Below are positions 42,478-51,535 of a DNA stretch of 64,000 nucleotides, piece by piece. The position numbers and the translations under genes were made by a program. The DNA comes from Tunturibacter empetritectus (GTDB taxonomy: Bacteria; Acidobacteriota; Terriglobia; Terriglobales; Acidobacteriaceae), in contig NZ_CP132932.1 of assembly GCF_040358985.1 (NCBI RefSeq), positions 806,001 to 870,000 of the forward strand, read 5' to 3'. The notes below the pieces were generated by a model. That model was not told the DNA's origin. It did no database searches and saw only the letters and a list, made by a program, of their open reading frames with translations. Numbering within the stretch: position 1 is the first letter of the stretch; the number at the start of each line of letters is the position of its first letter.

Positions 42478-43536
42478 ATGCCGCCCCAGCCCCATCTCAA
42501 GCAGATCCTCGAAGCCCGCACCACTCTCACCCGCGAACAAGCCCGCGACCTCATGCAGCAGATCCTCGCCGGCCAGCTCGCCGACCTCGAGATTGCCGCC
42601 CTCCTCGGAGCGCTCGCAGCCCGCGGCGAAACCGCCTCCGAGATCGCCGGCTTCGTCGACGTCATGCGCACCGCCGTCACCCCCATCCCCCTCACCGACG
42701 CCGAGCGCACCAACCTAGTCGACACCTGCGGCACCGGCGGCGACGCCAGCGGCACCTTCAACATCTCCACCGCCTCCGCCCTCGTCGCCGCCGCAACGCC
42801 GGACGCAAACCTCATGGTCGCCAAACACGGCAACCGCGCCATCACCTCGCAGACCGGATCAGCCGACGTCCTCGAAGCCCTCGGCATCCCCGTCGACCTC
42901 GCCCCATACCAGGCCGCGACCACCCTCCGCACCCACCACTTCGCCTTCCTCCACGCTCCCAGCCTGCACCCTGCGATGAAGGCCGTCATGCCCGTCCGCC
43001 GCGCCCTCGGAGTCCGCACCATCTTCAACATCCTCGGCCCGCTCACCAACCCCGCCGGAGCCTCCGCGCAGGTCATGGGCGTCTACTCCGAGCATCTGGT
43101 CCCCATCGTCGCCGAAGCCATGTGCCTCCTCGGCACCCATCACGCCTTCGTCGTCCACGGCACCACCCTCCGCGGAAAAGGCCCCACCAGCGGCCCACAC
43201 GGAAGCATAGACGAGATCTCCATCAGCGGCCCCACCCAGCTCGCCGAAGTCCACCACGGCGCCATCACCATCGCCACCATCACCCCCGAAGACCTCGGCC
43301 TCGAGCGTGCCCCCATCGAAACCCTCCAGGGCGGCAACGCCCAAACCAACGCCGCCATCCTCACCGCCATCTTCTCCGGAGAACAAGGCCCCCGCCGAGA
43401 CATCGTCCTGCTCAACGCCGCCGCCGTCCTCGTCGCCGCAGACCTCGCCCTCGACCTCCACAACGGCATCGCCCTCGCCGCCAGAAATATCGACTCAGGA
43501 ACCGTCACCAAACTCATCGCCAGCCTCCGCGTCTGA
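42478..43536 (+). CDS. trpD: Anthranilate phosphoribosyltransferase
   Basis: Transfers the phosphoribosyl group of PRPP to anthranilate in tryptophan synthesis. Family blocks: TCGTGGDASGTFNISTASALVAA, VAKHGNRAITSQTGSADVLEALG, FAFLHAPSLHPAMK, PVRRALGVRTIFNILGPLTNPA. Length 352 is normal. ATG 42478 (MPPQPH) is chosen over the frame start at 42385, whose extra residues overlap the previous gene. TTTATTTA precedes the ATG and there is no Shine-Dalgarno, so the mRNA could be leaderless. No other trp genes are near. Confidence 0.95.
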   Translation: MPPQPHLKQILEARTTLTREQARDLMQQILAGQLADLEIAALLGALAARGETASEIAGFVDVMRTAVTPIPLTDAERTNLVDTCGTGGDASGTFNISTASALVAAATPDANLMVAKHGNRAITSQTGSADVLEALGIPVDLAPYQAATTLRTHHFAFLHAPSLHPAMKAVMPVRRALGVRTIFNILGPLTNPAGASAQVMGVYSEHLVPIVAEAMCLLGTHHAFVVHGTTLRGKGPTSGPHGSIDEISISGPTQLAEVHHGAITIATITPEDLGLERAPIETLQGGNAQTNAAILTAIFSGEQGPRRDIVLLNAAAVLVAADLALDLHNGIALAARNIDSGTVTKLIASLRV

Positions 43537-43575
43537 ATCCAGCAACAAGCATCGAGCAACAAACAAGAGAACCCC

Positions 43576-43917
43576 ATGAACCCAGACCACCCAACCAGGC
43601 AAAGAGTCTGCTTCCTCCTCCAAATCAAGCCCGACCGCCTCGACGAGTATCGCCGCCGCCACGCCGCCGTCTGGCCCGACATGATCGCCGCCCTCCAGCG
43701 CACCGGCTGGCACAACTACTCCCTCTTCCTCACGCCCGCCGGCCAGCTCATCGGCTACCTCGAAACCAACGACTTCCAACTAGCCCAGACCAGAATGCGC
43801 GACAAACCCATCAACGCCCTCTGGCAGTCCGAGATGAAGGACTTCTTCGTCCAAACCACCAGCAAAGACCCCTACCAGCTCATGTCCCCCCTCGAAGAAG
43901 TCTTCCACATCGACTAG
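43576..43917 (+). CDS. rhaM: L-rhamnose mutarotase
   Basis: Interconverts alpha and beta anomers of L-rhamnose. The 113-residue dimeric alpha/beta-barrel family shows RVCFLLQIKPDRLDEYRRRHAAVWPDM, with the catalytic His in RRRHAAVWP, then HNYSLFLTPAGQLIGYLET and a final KDFFVQTTSKDPYQLMSPLEEVFHID. The ATG has AAGAGAACCCC ahead of it. It follows trpD by 39 bases; no other rhamnose genes were seen, so it may serve imported sugar elsewhere in the genome. Confidence 0.9.
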   Translation: MNPDHPTRQRVCFLLQIKPDRLDEYRRRHAAVWPDMIAALQRTGWHNYSLFLTPAGQLIGYLETNDFQLAQTRMRDKPINALWQSEMKDFFVQTTSKDPYQLMSPLEEVFHID

Positions 43918-44112
43918 AGCAACGCCACGGTTGATATAGAGTCGTCTTGGCTCTCTTGTTTGTCATTCCCGAAGGGAATCTGCGTTGCAGTCTCTAAACC
44001 ATCAGACAAATTGCCCTGGCGACAGCACTTCCAACACCGAGCGGCAACCACCATCGGAACCAAACTAACCCCCAATCCGTATCTTCTCCAGCCACTCAGG
44101 AGTCGCTCCAAC

Positions 44113-44481
44113 ATGTCGACCTACCCACCGCCCACGAACTCCATCCACCCAGCCTTCGTCACCTCAGCCTTCGAGCTCCCCGGCTACCGCATCGTCCAGA
44201 ACATCGGCATCGTCCGCGGCATCGTAGTTCGCTCGCGCAACATCCTTGGCACAATCGGAGCAGGGCTCCAAACCATCGTCGGCGGCGACATCACCATCTT
44301 CACCGAGCTCTGCGAAAAAACCCGCCAGGACTCCTACGCCATGATGACCCTCCACGCCGCCCAGCTAGGCGCCAACGCCGTCATCTCCTTCCGTTACGAC
44401 GCCAACGAGCTCATGAACGGAGTCACCGAAGTCCTCGCCTACGGCACCGCAGTCGTCGTAGAACCCATCAAAAGTGCTTGA
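44113..44481 (+). CDS. YbjQ family (DUF74) protein
   Basis: A 122-residue protein of the small pentameric YbjQ fold, sometimes called heavy-metal-binding, role unknown. FELPGYRIVQNIGIVRGIVVRSRNILGTIGAGLQTIVGGDI (in parts) and AAQLGANAVISFRYDANELMNGVTEVLAYGTAVVVEPI match the family closely. ATG 44113 is used; the open frame begins at 43960 but the extra part is not family-like. Confidence 0.88.
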   Translation: MSTYPPPTNSIHPAFVTSAFELPGYRIVQNIGIVRGIVVRSRNILGTIGAGLQTIVGGDITIFTELCEKTRQDSYAMMTLHAAQLGANAVISFRYDANELMNGVTEVLAYGTAVVVEPIKSA

Positions 44482-44573
44482 ATTTCTTCTGGCATCTGGC
44501 TAAACCCTCTGCGCCTGCATCTAACTAGAGAAGTGTCGATCGTTCTCAGGACTCATTCAGGAGCCAGCACCCA

Positions 44574-45089
44574 ATGATGAAGCAATCTCTCGCAGCCCTC
44601 TGCCTGCCCGCCGCACTCTTCGCCTTTACCTCCGCAGGCCAGCTCTTGGCGCAGAGCACCGCCTCCGATACCGACAAGGCATTCGTAGCCAAAGTATCCC
44701 AGGGCGGCCGATACGAAGTAGAAGCCAGCAAGATCGCCCTTCAAAAGGCTGTCGCTCAGGATGTCAAAGACCTCGCCACCTCCGAGGTGCACGATCACGA
44801 ACTCGTCAACAGCGAACTAAAGCGCATATCCGCTGCAGAAAAAGTCCTCATCGCCCCTGTCCTTAACTCAGAGTTCCAGCAAAAGCTCGACCATCTCAAA
44901 ACTCTCTCCGCCGCCGACTTCGACCAAACCTATCTCAGCGAGATGGCCGTGATCCACGATAAAGACGAAAAGCTCTTCGCCCAGGAGGCCATCGACGGCT
45001 CCAGCGAATACAAAGCCTTCGCCGCCAAAACCGACCTCATCGTCAAGCGTCACATCGGCGCTCTCCACGGCACCGACAAGACAAACTAA
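44574..45089 (+). CDS. Exported DUF4142 protein
   Basis: A 171-residue exported protein with a signal peptide (about 1-27, LPAALFAFTSAGQLLAQ). The mature part is a helical bundle of the DUF4142 type, ferritin-like in outline: DKAFVAKVSQGGRYEVEASKIALQKA, DVKDLATSEVHDHELVNSELK, DQTYLSEMAVIHDKDEKLF (in parts) and IVKRHIGALHG. Function unknown; found widely in soil bacteria. The start at 44574 has AGGAGCCAGC upstream. Confidence 0.85.
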   Translation: MMKQSLAALCLPAALFAFTSAGQLLAQSTASDTDKAFVAKVSQGGRYEVEASKIALQKAVAQDVKDLATSEVHDHELVNSELKRISAAEKVLIAPVLNSEFQQKLDHLKTLSAADFDQTYLSEMAVIHDKDEKLFAQEAIDGSSEYKAFAAKTDLIVKRHIGALHGTDKTN

Positions 45090-45171
45090 CCGCATCCGAC
45101 ACTCATTCGCGATTCGAGCCCCTCGCCTCAACTCCGGTTTTGTATACTCGTCTTCAAATCAGGAGACACTC

Positions 45172-45567
45172 ATGGCTCGAGTCACAGGCATCGGCGGCAT
45201 CTTCCTTCGCGCACGCGACCCTAAAACCCTCTCCGCCTGGTACGCCAAGCACCTCGGCATCACCCTCTCCGACTATGGCGGAGCCACCTTCCTCTGGACG
45301 GACGAGATACCCGCCACCACAGGCAGCACCACCTGGTCTCTCTTCTCTGAAAGCAGCAAGCACTTCGGCCCCGGCAACGAAAGAGGCCCACAGCAAGCCA
45401 TGGTCAACTACCGCGTCGATAATCTCGACGAACTCCTCACCCAGCTCGCCGCCGAAAACATCCCCATCGACCCTAAACGCGAAAGCGCTGACTTCGGCCA
45501 CTTCGCCTGGATCACCGACCCCGAAGGCAACCGCATCGAACTCTGGCAGCCCCTCGCCGACAAGTAA
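45172..45567 (+). CDS. VOC (glyoxalase/bleomycin resistance) family protein
   Basis: A 131-residue protein with two beta-alpha-beta-beta-beta units. GIGGIFLRARDPKTLSAWYAKHLGI starts the first, MVNYRVDNLDELLTQLAAENI the second, and FGHFAWITDPEGNRIELWQP is the closing metal-site motif (final Glu ligand). The ATG has AGGAGACACTC ahead of it. The second VOC gene follows after 26 bases, so they form a pair. Substrate unknown. Confidence 0.88.
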   Translation: MARVTGIGGIFLRARDPKTLSAWYAKHLGITLSDYGGATFLWTDEIPATTGSTTWSLFSESSKHFGPGNERGPQQAMVNYRVDNLDELLTQLAAENIPIDPKRESADFGHFAWITDPEGNRIELWQPLADK

Positions 45568-45593
45568 GTCATCTTTTCGCGAAAGGAAATCGG

Positions 45594-46034
45594 ATGCCGA
45601 CTCTCCAACGCAAAGAAGAAAAACTAGCTCCGAACATCCAGCAGGTCGTCCCCTTCCTCGCAGTCTCAAATATTGAAGCCTCCCTCCGCTTCTACATCAA
45701 CGGCCTCGGCTTCCAAAAGACCAAAGAGTGGATCGACGGCGGCAAGCTCCGCTGGTGCTGGCTGCAACTCGAAGGCGCAGCTCTCATGCTCCAGGAGTTC
45801 CGCCCTGACAAACGCCCACCCGGTAAACTCGGCGAAGGAATCTCCCTCTGCTTCCAATGCAACGACGCCCTCGCCATCTATCGCGCAGCGCTCGCAAATG
45901 GTCTCCACCCGCAACGCCCCTTCGTAGGCAACGCCATGTGGGTCACCATCCTTCCGGACCCCGACGGTTACAAATTAGACTTCGAGAGCCCCACCGACGC
46001 CCCGGACGAAGCCCTCTACTCTGACCCAGACTAG
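45594..46034 (+). CDS. VOC family protein, bleomycin-resistance-like
   Basis: A 146-residue protein: QVVPFLAVSNIEASLRFYINGLGF begins the VOC fold, WCWLQLEGAALMLQEFRPDKRP is the central sheet, and MWVTILPDPDGYKLDFESP closes it with the expected acid ligand. ISLCFQCNDALAIYRAAL is the second unit. Ribosome site AAAGGAAATCGG. Probably co-transcribed with the preceding VOC gene. Substrate unknown. Confidence 0.87.
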   Translation: MPTLQRKEEKLAPNIQQVVPFLAVSNIEASLRFYINGLGFQKTKEWIDGGKLRWCWLQLEGAALMLQEFRPDKRPPGKLGEGISLCFQCNDALAIYRAALANGLHPQRPFVGNAMWVTILPDPDGYKLDFESPTDAPDEALYSDPD

Positions 46035-46118
46035 TTCCTGAACCTGCCGATAACCCCGTTTTCTGCGAACGAGTTGAGGGTAGTGGGTATCCTTTCTGCG
46101 AAAGGCAGGTGGAAGCCG

Positions 46119-46883
46119 ATGTCGGATCAGGTGCTGAGCTTCTATGACTCGATGGCGGATTACTACCACCTAATCTTTGAAGATTGGGATCGGTCTATTC
46201 AGAGGCAGGCGAGGATTCTGGACACCGTGATCTCGCGAGAACTGCCCGGCCAGCACTTGAGGATTCTCGACTGCGCATGCGGTATTGGTACCCAGGCTTT
46301 GGGTCTCGCCGCACGAGGACATCATGTTGTTGGCTCCGACATAAGTCCTATGGAGGTGACAAGGGCTGCCCGAGAGGCTTACGCGCGCGGCCTGAACATC
46401 GAATTTTATGTCTCGGACATGACGGATCTGAAGGAGATCCCCGAAACCGGATTTGATGTTGTTGCAGCTTTCGATAACGCCTTGCCCCACCTCACATCAG
46501 ACGAACTAATCCATACTGTCAGAGCAATGGCAAGCCGGTTGAACTCAGGTGGACTGTTCATCGCAAGTATTCGAGACTACGACTTGCTCCTCCAGCAAAA
46601 ACCAGCCATGCAGGAACCCGTGTTCTTCGGCAGCAAAGGGAGCCGAAGAATCGTCCATCAGGTCTGGGACTGGACCGAAGCAGCAAGATACACGCTGCAC
46701 CTCTACATCACAATCGAAGCCGATCACAGTTGGACTACACACCACTTCGTGTCGGAGTACCGTTGCGTCAGACGGCAGGAACTTTCGGATGCATTACGCT
46801 CGGTGGGTTTTGAAGAGCCGGTCTGGCTGATGCCCCGAGAGAGTGACTACCACCAGCCTCTTGTTCTCGCAAGATGGCCCTGA
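46119..46883 (+). CDS. Class I SAM-dependent methyltransferase
   Basis: A 254-residue methyltransferase. After VLSFYDSMADYYHLIFEDWD comes SAM motif I, LRILDCACGIGTQALGLAARG, with the acidic loop at VGSDISPMEV, then FYVSDMTDLKEI and FDVVAAFDNALPHL. This order resembles glycine/sarcosine or small-molecule N-methyltransferases. The start at 46119 (MSDQ) is used, with GGTGGAAG ahead; the frame extends to 46074 but that piece looks non-coding. Substrate unknown. Confidence 0.85.
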   Translation: MSDQVLSFYDSMADYYHLIFEDWDRSIQRQARILDTVISRELPGQHLRILDCACGIGTQALGLAARGHHVVGSDISPMEVTRAAREAYARGLNIEFYVSDMTDLKEIPETGFDVVAAFDNALPHLTSDELIHTVRAMASRLNSGGLFIASIRDYDLLLQQKPAMQEPVFFGSKGSRRIVHQVWDWTEAARYTLHLYITIEADHSWTTHHFVSEYRCVRRQELSDALRSVGFEEPVWLMPRESDYHQPLVLARWP

Positions 46884-47053
46884 CGTTCCACAATCCGAGC
46901 CGCAAATAACGTTCCACACGCCCGGCCAGTCAACGGATCGCCCATGCATGGAGCACCACCCGCCGGCTGGCTGTAGGAGAACACATAGTAGCGTCCCCAC
47001 ACGCCATTCGCCGCGAACAGCGACACATTCCGAAAGACAGTCACCAACCACAC
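46847..47053 (-). pseudogene. Possible remnant of a protein-coding gene
   Basis: The minus frame reads VTVFRNVSLFAANGVWGRYY, then VFSYSQPAGGAPCMGDPLTG and RACGTLFAARIVERQGHLAR, ending at TAG 46847. It has a protein-like residue mix but no good start (first candidate GTG 47053) and a stop just upstream of it. It follows the terminator of the secreted protein gene and overlaps the end of the methyltransferase gene on the other strand. No family recognised; could also be chance. Confidence 0.3.
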
Positions 47054-47086
47054 GAGTAGTGGCGCTCAGTTCCTTTACAGCCAACC

Positions 47087-47120
47087 AAATAAAAGGCGGA
47101 CGTCCATCAGAACGCCCGCC
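47087..47120 (-). terminator. Terminator of the secreted protein gene (minus strand)
   Basis: Read on the minus strand, GGCGGGCGTTC-TGAT-GGACGTCCGCC forms an 11-bp stem with two G-T wobbles, followed by TTTTATTT. It starts 7 bases after the stop codon. Confidence 0.8.
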
Positions 47121-47126
47121 CTCATC

Positions 47127-48866
47127 TCAATGCACCTGATAAACGAAGGTTCCCCAGTTCGTATACGTGGTCCGTGGGCGAGAGAACGTATTCGGAATAT
47201 ACTCCGCAGCCATCCAAAGATCTCCGTTCGGACTCACCATCGCTGCGGAATAATCGCCCCAGCGACCCACTCCCCCACCCCCAAACTCCGGGTAGCCCGA
47301 GAAACCATCGTCCGGCGTCTGACCAATCCCGGCCAGATGCACCTTAGGCGAAACGCTTCCCTTGCTGAAATCGACATACCCCGTACTTGGAAAGTAGTTC
47401 TCCCCCGTAAGGCTGAACGCAATCACACCGTTGCCCTCACCGTTCACCGCAAACGCGGGATACATCACCGCCCCATTGGCGATCCCGATCAATCCCTGCT
47501 TCCAGATCTTCCCCGAAACAGAACTGAACGTAGCATTCGGATCGATCGCAAACCAGGCAGCGCCTGTACGTGGTCCGCTCGCTCCTTTGGGGTCGAGAAG
47601 AACTGTATTCAACGCCGCGTACAGCTTGCCCTGCGAGTAAAACACCTGCATCATGCGGTCATCGCCCGTATCAATCGCCTCTTCAGGCTCTCCCAGCGAT
47701 TGCCCCAGCGGATAGCTTCCAACTCTCTGCACTGCAGGAACCGGTTGCCCATACTCCTGCGTCGGAATTACCGTCAACTGCAGGTTCAGATTAGGCACGC
47801 TTCCATTCAGACTCTGGGTGTTGGTGAGCGACCACACCGCCAGACGGTTGTCCACCGTTCCAGTGAAGTCGAGCGAACTGACAAGGTACTCCGTCCCGCG
47901 ATTCTCCGTGGTCGAAGTTCCAGGCGAAGGAAACGATGGCTGAATCGAAAACGCCTGCCCCTCTGCCACCGGCAGACCGTCAAACCCTGCAGCAGCCACG
48001 CTCGACGAACCCGCAATCAGGTCGCGCTTGCTGACCGCAATCAACAGTGCCGTCTGAAAGAACCCCGTCGTATTCGAGTACTCATTCGTGTTCAGATACA
48101 CGCCATCCTTGTTCAATCCCAGCAACGGCTGGTCCCCCAGGCACGGGCACTGCCCAAAGCCCGCGTCCGAGACATCGATGGACTGCACCGTGTAGGTACC
48201 CAGCACATCGCTCGTATCGCTGACAGCAACGATCACCTCCGAACCTCCAACCAAAGCCCCCGCAGGCGTGGTGGCGTATTCAAGGATCGTCACAAACCAG
48301 CGCTTCGACTCCCAATCGTAAAACGCCCGCGGATCGGACAACTGATCTGTCGAGCCGTCCTTATTGGGCGCCGTCGGCACGCCGAAGAACGCATTCAAAC
48401 TCACCGGCGGAGTCAAAGGCGCTCCCGTCTTCGTAAACACCCGCAGCGCCAGGTTCACCGGTTCCAGAATCTCCTCGCCATTGGTCGCAAGACCCTGGTC
48501 CGGTGGTTCCACAACAAACCCATTCGCTTCGCCCGAGTCGGTCGAGTCAAGTCCGTCGAAACCCGTGAACGTCTTATCGGGAGCCACAATCGGAAAGCCG
48601 CCAAATACAAGACCCGCGCTTGTCGCTTTATTCAGCTCCACATGAGATCTGCCGACGAACGGCTTCGGCATCTGCTTCCGCATCGCCTTCGGCTTCATCG
48701 CATACAGTGCCGAAGTCGCAGGAGACTCAACCAGCGCTCGGGCCTGAGCCATACTGGTCGTTCCCTTCTTGTGAACATCGATGTGCTTCTGTTGGGTGGC
48801 ATGTAGTGTCGGGGTGAGCGCAAACCCGGCGGAGATCGCCAGGGTTATTAAACGGGAAGTGTTCAT
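47127..48866 (-). CDS. Large secreted protein, unknown
   Basis: A 579-residue exported protein. Signal peptide at about 1-23 (LITLAISAGFALTPTLHA). The mature part starts with a basic stretch, then an all-beta repeat region with many short Gly/Asp turns (SDPRAFYDWESKRWFVTILEYA, GQCPCLGDQPLLGLNKDGVYLNTNEY in parts, GRWGDYSAAMVSPNGDLWMAAEYI). The W-G-D-Y and L-W-M-A-x-E-Y end resembles beta-propeller-like secreted proteins. ATG 48866 has GAGGACACTAT upstream. Its 5' leader holds a stable hairpin (48907-48949). It follows the S53 peptidase gene in the same direction after 155 bases; a functional link is possible but unproven. Confidence 0.75.
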   Translation of the reverse strand: MNTSRLITLAISAGFALTPTLHATQQKHIDVHKKGTTSMAQARALVESPATSALYAMKPKAMRKQMPKPFVGRSHVELNKATSAGLVFGGFPIVAPDKTFTGFDGLDSTDSGEANGFVVEPPDQGLATNGEEILEPVNLALRVFTKTGAPLTPPVSLNAFFGVPTAPNKDGSTDQLSDPRAFYDWESKRWFVTILEYATTPAGALVGGSEVIVAVSDTSDVLGTYTVQSIDVSDAGFGQCPCLGDQPLLGLNKDGVYLNTNEYSNTTGFFQTALLIAVSKRDLIAGSSSVAAAGFDGLPVAEGQAFSIQPSFPSPGTSTTENRGTEYLVSSLDFTGTVDNRLAVWSLTNTQSLNGSVPNLNLQLTVIPTQEYGQPVPAVQRVGSYPLGQSLGEPEEAIDTGDDRMMQVFYSQGKLYAALNTVLLDPKGASGPRTGAAWFAIDPNATFSSVSGKIWKQGLIGIANGAVMYPAFAVNGEGNGVIAFSLTGENYFPSTGYVDFSKGSVSPKVHLAGIGQTPDDGFSGYPEFGGGGVGRWGDYSAAMVSPNGDLWMAAEYIPNTFSRPRTTYTNWGTFVYQVH

Positions 48867-48906
48867 ATAGTGTCCTCGTGGAGTTCTCAAAGATGAACGT
48901 ACTTCC

Positions 48907-48949
48907 GGCCGGAGTCTCTGGCAGATCGTATCGCCACAGACTTCCGGCC
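48907..48949 (-). ncRNA. Structured 5' leader hairpin upstream of the secreted protein gene
   Basis: On the minus strand, GGCCGGAAGTCTGTGGC (48949-48933) pairs with GCCAGAGACTCCGGCC (48922-48907) as a 15-bp stem with one bulge and one mismatch and a ten-base loop, 41 bases before the start codon. GGCCGGAAGT is also repeated directly after it. No known riboswitch class was recognised, so type ncRNA means only structured leader. Confidence 0.35.
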
Positions 48950-48955
48950 CGGATT

Positions 48956-48983
48956 ACAGCTAGATAGCTAACAGCTAGATAGC
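48956..48983. repeat. Short tandem repeat ACAGCTAGATAGC
   Basis: ACAGCTAGATAGC(TA) occurs at 48956-48970 and again at 48971-48983, followed by a partial AGCTAGAC. It lies between the S53 gene end and the leader hairpin. Confidence 0.6.
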
Positions 48984-49021
48984 AGCTAGACAAAACCAGC
49001 CTGGAAAAAACAGTCCAACTT

Positions 49022-51109
49022 CTACTGCACAGCCTTCACAACGCTATTGATGAACGTCGCACCATTCGGCGTGCCCAGCCCAGTCACATTGTCCCAGCCT
49101 GGTCCAGTGACCAGCGAGGAGTCCGTTCCGAACGTCAGCACGTCCCAGCGAGTCGAGCTGGGGCTTTGGTACAACGCACTCACAAACAGCTTCGTGTTCT
49201 CCAATGGTTGTGCCAGAGCAGCCTGACTTTCAAAGATCGGACTGTTCGGCGGGTCGATGATGAGGCCCGACACGTTCAGCAGCGTATCGACTGGCGTTAC
49301 GTTGACGTCCGTGATGGCGCCCTCCGACAACTCATAAAGAATTGGCGCGGCCTGCCCCAGCGGAACTCCCGCAGCCTGATTCGCAATCGCCCAGTAGCCG
49401 GAGAACATCGGACAAGAAAGACTCGTCCCCCCGAACACCAGCACCGTCGCATTCGCGGGATTGCCGTCAGGCGAAACGATGATCTCGTTGCCGGTCTGCG
49501 GGTCCGCATTCATCGAGATATCCGGCAACAGACGGAACTTACCCTTCAGGCTCTTCTGGAACTTGGGCTTGGCGAAGACAACGCTGGTGCCGCCCCCCGA
49601 ACCGGACTGAAAGCCAAACAGCAGCGGAGGAATCACGGGAGGATTCGGAGTGGGGTTGGCAATTCGCGCAAGGTTCAAGCCCCATCCCGTCTGCAGTTTG
49701 ATGTTGCTGTGCGCATCCAGAAACGTACTGGTGCCGCCAACCGCCGTCGCATACGGGGAGTCCGCATTCGCGTTCACCGATACCGCATTGATGCCGAAGT
49801 CGGCATTATTCGTGATCAGCTCATCCCCACTGTCGCCAGTGGATACGTTCAGCGAGATCCCCAATGCCGCAGCGATCTGCGCAATGCCGTTCTCTACCAC
49901 CAGCTCCGATGGATCCAGGTCCTTCAGCGCAATCTCCGAGATCCCGAAGCTGTTCGAGATCACGTTGCCATATCCATTCTGAATTGCAGCAAGATTGCCA
50001 AGATCAAGATTGGTGAAGGAGTTGTCCGCTGTCAGCACCAGCACGATGTTGGCATTCGGCGCGATCGCGTGAGCCCACTCCACATCCAGCGTCGTCTCGT
50101 ACTGCCAGTTCCCTGCAATGCACCCGTTCGTTGCGGTGCAGGTAGCGGGCCCGGTCGGCTCCACGATCTGAAAGTTCGAAGACGTGAACGCAGGCAATCC
50201 ATTCAGCTGCGAGAACAGATTCGCATCGGACACAATGCTGTTCGAGCCGAACGCATCGACGATGACGATGGTCTGTCCAGCCCCGTCCAGGCCCTTCTTG
50301 TACAGCGGCTTCAGGCCGTACGCCTCTTGGATCTCAGCCGCATCGTAGCCGCACGGCGGCAGATTCGGCGGTTTGGCATTCGTGATGCTGGCTCCATAAA
50401 GATTGCCGGCATAAAACGCCTCCGGAAATGCTCCATCTGTCTTGAAGACCTTCGACGCGGCTCCACGCAGACAGTCCGCGCTGTAGAACAGTCCGTCGGC
50501 GCCGGCCGCGGAGGGAGAGACTCCCTCATAAGGCACGCCGCTCTCTGGGTTCACCGAAGGCTTTACCATCGCATGATATTTGAGATCGCTTAGCCCCTGC
50601 ACCGTCGCCACCAGCGCGCTCGCCGGTCCCGCAACCGATGCTTCCGTCGCGTTGGCATGGTGGACCTCTCCGTTCACCATCACCTTGTTGATCTTGGTAT
50701 TGAATGCCGTCTGCGCGTCCCCAACCTTCCCTTCGGCCACAACAAAACGGTTATTCTTCTCCGTCGACGTCACCTTCATATTGTGAGCCGCCAGGTACTC
50801 GCGAACCACGCCGGCTTCTTTCTCAGTCGGCGCGAACTTCTCGTTGAACTCCTTCAACGTCAGGAACCGGTGATAGTTCGCCGAGCCCTTGTCATACATC
50901 TGCTCGACCGCGGCATCCAAAGCCGCTTTGTTATGCGGATTCAGCCAAACCCTCACTGAAATCTGCTTGGATTCGTCTTCCGGGCCCACATTCGTCGTCT
51001 GGCTGGCCGGGGCAGCAAATGCCGAACCCGCCGTCAGCGCAAAAGCTCCCAGCGCAGCGGCGATAGTAAGGCGAGAAGAGGCATGATTACGAAAAGAGTG
51101 CTGCTTCAT
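49022..51109 (-). CDS. S53 family serine peptidase (sedolisin/kumamolisin type)
   Basis: A 695-residue acid-active secreted protease. Signal peptide about 1-32, then a pro-domain of the pro-kumamolisin type (ISVRVWLNPHNKAALDAAVEQMYDKGSANYHRFLTLKEF in parts, about 50-170) that is removed on activation. The catalytic domain has Glu338 and Asp342 (YETTLDVEWAHAIAP), oxyanion Asp426 (STGDSGD) and Ser563 (FGGTSLSCP). The C-terminal WDNVTGLGTPNG fits the calcium site. ATG 51109 has ATGAGGGTATTTTGCT before it. The enzyme fits an acid-soil lifestyle. Confidence 0.92.
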   Translation of the reverse strand: MKQHSFRNHASSRLTIAAALGAFALTAGSAFAAPASQTTNVGPEDESKQISVRVWLNPHNKAALDAAVEQMYDKGSANYHRFLTLKEFNEKFAPTEKEAGVVREYLAAHNMKVTSTEKNNRFVVAEGKVGDAQTAFNTKINKVMVNGEVHHANATEASVAGPASALVATVQGLSDLKYHAMVKPSVNPESGVPYEGVSPSAAGADGLFYSADCLRGAASKVFKTDGAFPEAFYAGNLYGASITNAKPPNLPPCGYDAAEIQEAYGLKPLYKKGLDGAGQTIVIVDAFGSNSIVSDANLFSQLNGLPAFTSSNFQIVEPTGPATCTATNGCIAGNWQYETTLDVEWAHAIAPNANIVLVLTADNSFTNLDLGNLAAIQNGYGNVISNSFGISEIALKDLDPSELVVENGIAQIAAALGISLNVSTGDSGDELITNNADFGINAVSVNANADSPYATAVGGTSTFLDAHSNIKLQTGWGLNLARIANPTPNPPVIPPLLFGFQSGSGGGTSVVFAKPKFQKSLKGKFRLLPDISMNADPQTGNEIIVSPDGNPANATVLVFGGTSLSCPMFSGYWAIANQAAGVPLGQAAPILYELSEGAITDVNVTPVDTLLNVSGLIIDPPNSPIFESQAALAQPLENTKLFVSALYQSPSSTRWDVLTFGTDSSLVTGPGWDNVTGLGTPNGATFINSVVKAVQ

Positions 51110-51535
51110 AGCAAAATACCCTCATGAGATTGATTTATCGATCGGTTCAGTGGTGAGTCAGTGGTGAGAGGAGCGTGGGCGTACAACGAACGTGGGATTG
51201 CGAGGCATCGCCGTTGGTACTAAGTGACTTCGGTGGACGAATACTACGGGCCTCCTCCGGCAAGGTCAAGCTCCAAAACTGCTTTTGCGTGAGGCGAAAA
51301 AAACTTTCAAAACCTGTCACATCTTTCGAAGCCAAAAAACACGCTGCCAGAACACCACGTTCACCACGCAATCCACCACGTTCTCACCACCCAAAAGCCA
51401 CAATCAAAACCAGCCTTTTCGCAAAAACCCCAGCAAAACCACACCTCCCCCAACCGAAAAAATTACTCCCCCGGAATTCCACTGCAAGCCCCGTTTAGGA
51501 TAATCAGAGACCCCACCCAAAAGGCCCCCGAACAG
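51110..51535. other. Gene-free spacer with short repeats
   Basis: No coding frame is convincing. Near the S53 start, GTCAGTGGTGA-type units repeat (about 51150-51171). At 51352-51392 a degenerate CACCACG tract appears (TTCACCACGCAATCCACCACG), a pattern seen in acidobacterial intergenic DNA from general knowledge. TTTAGGATAAT at about 51495-51505 may be a -10 region for tdk. Confidence 0.45.

Noticed and set aside
47130..48806. Long plus-strand frame (558 codons) opposite the secreted protein gene
   Set aside because: Arg/His-rich shadow of the minus-strand gene, which has a signal peptide, ribosome site and terminator.
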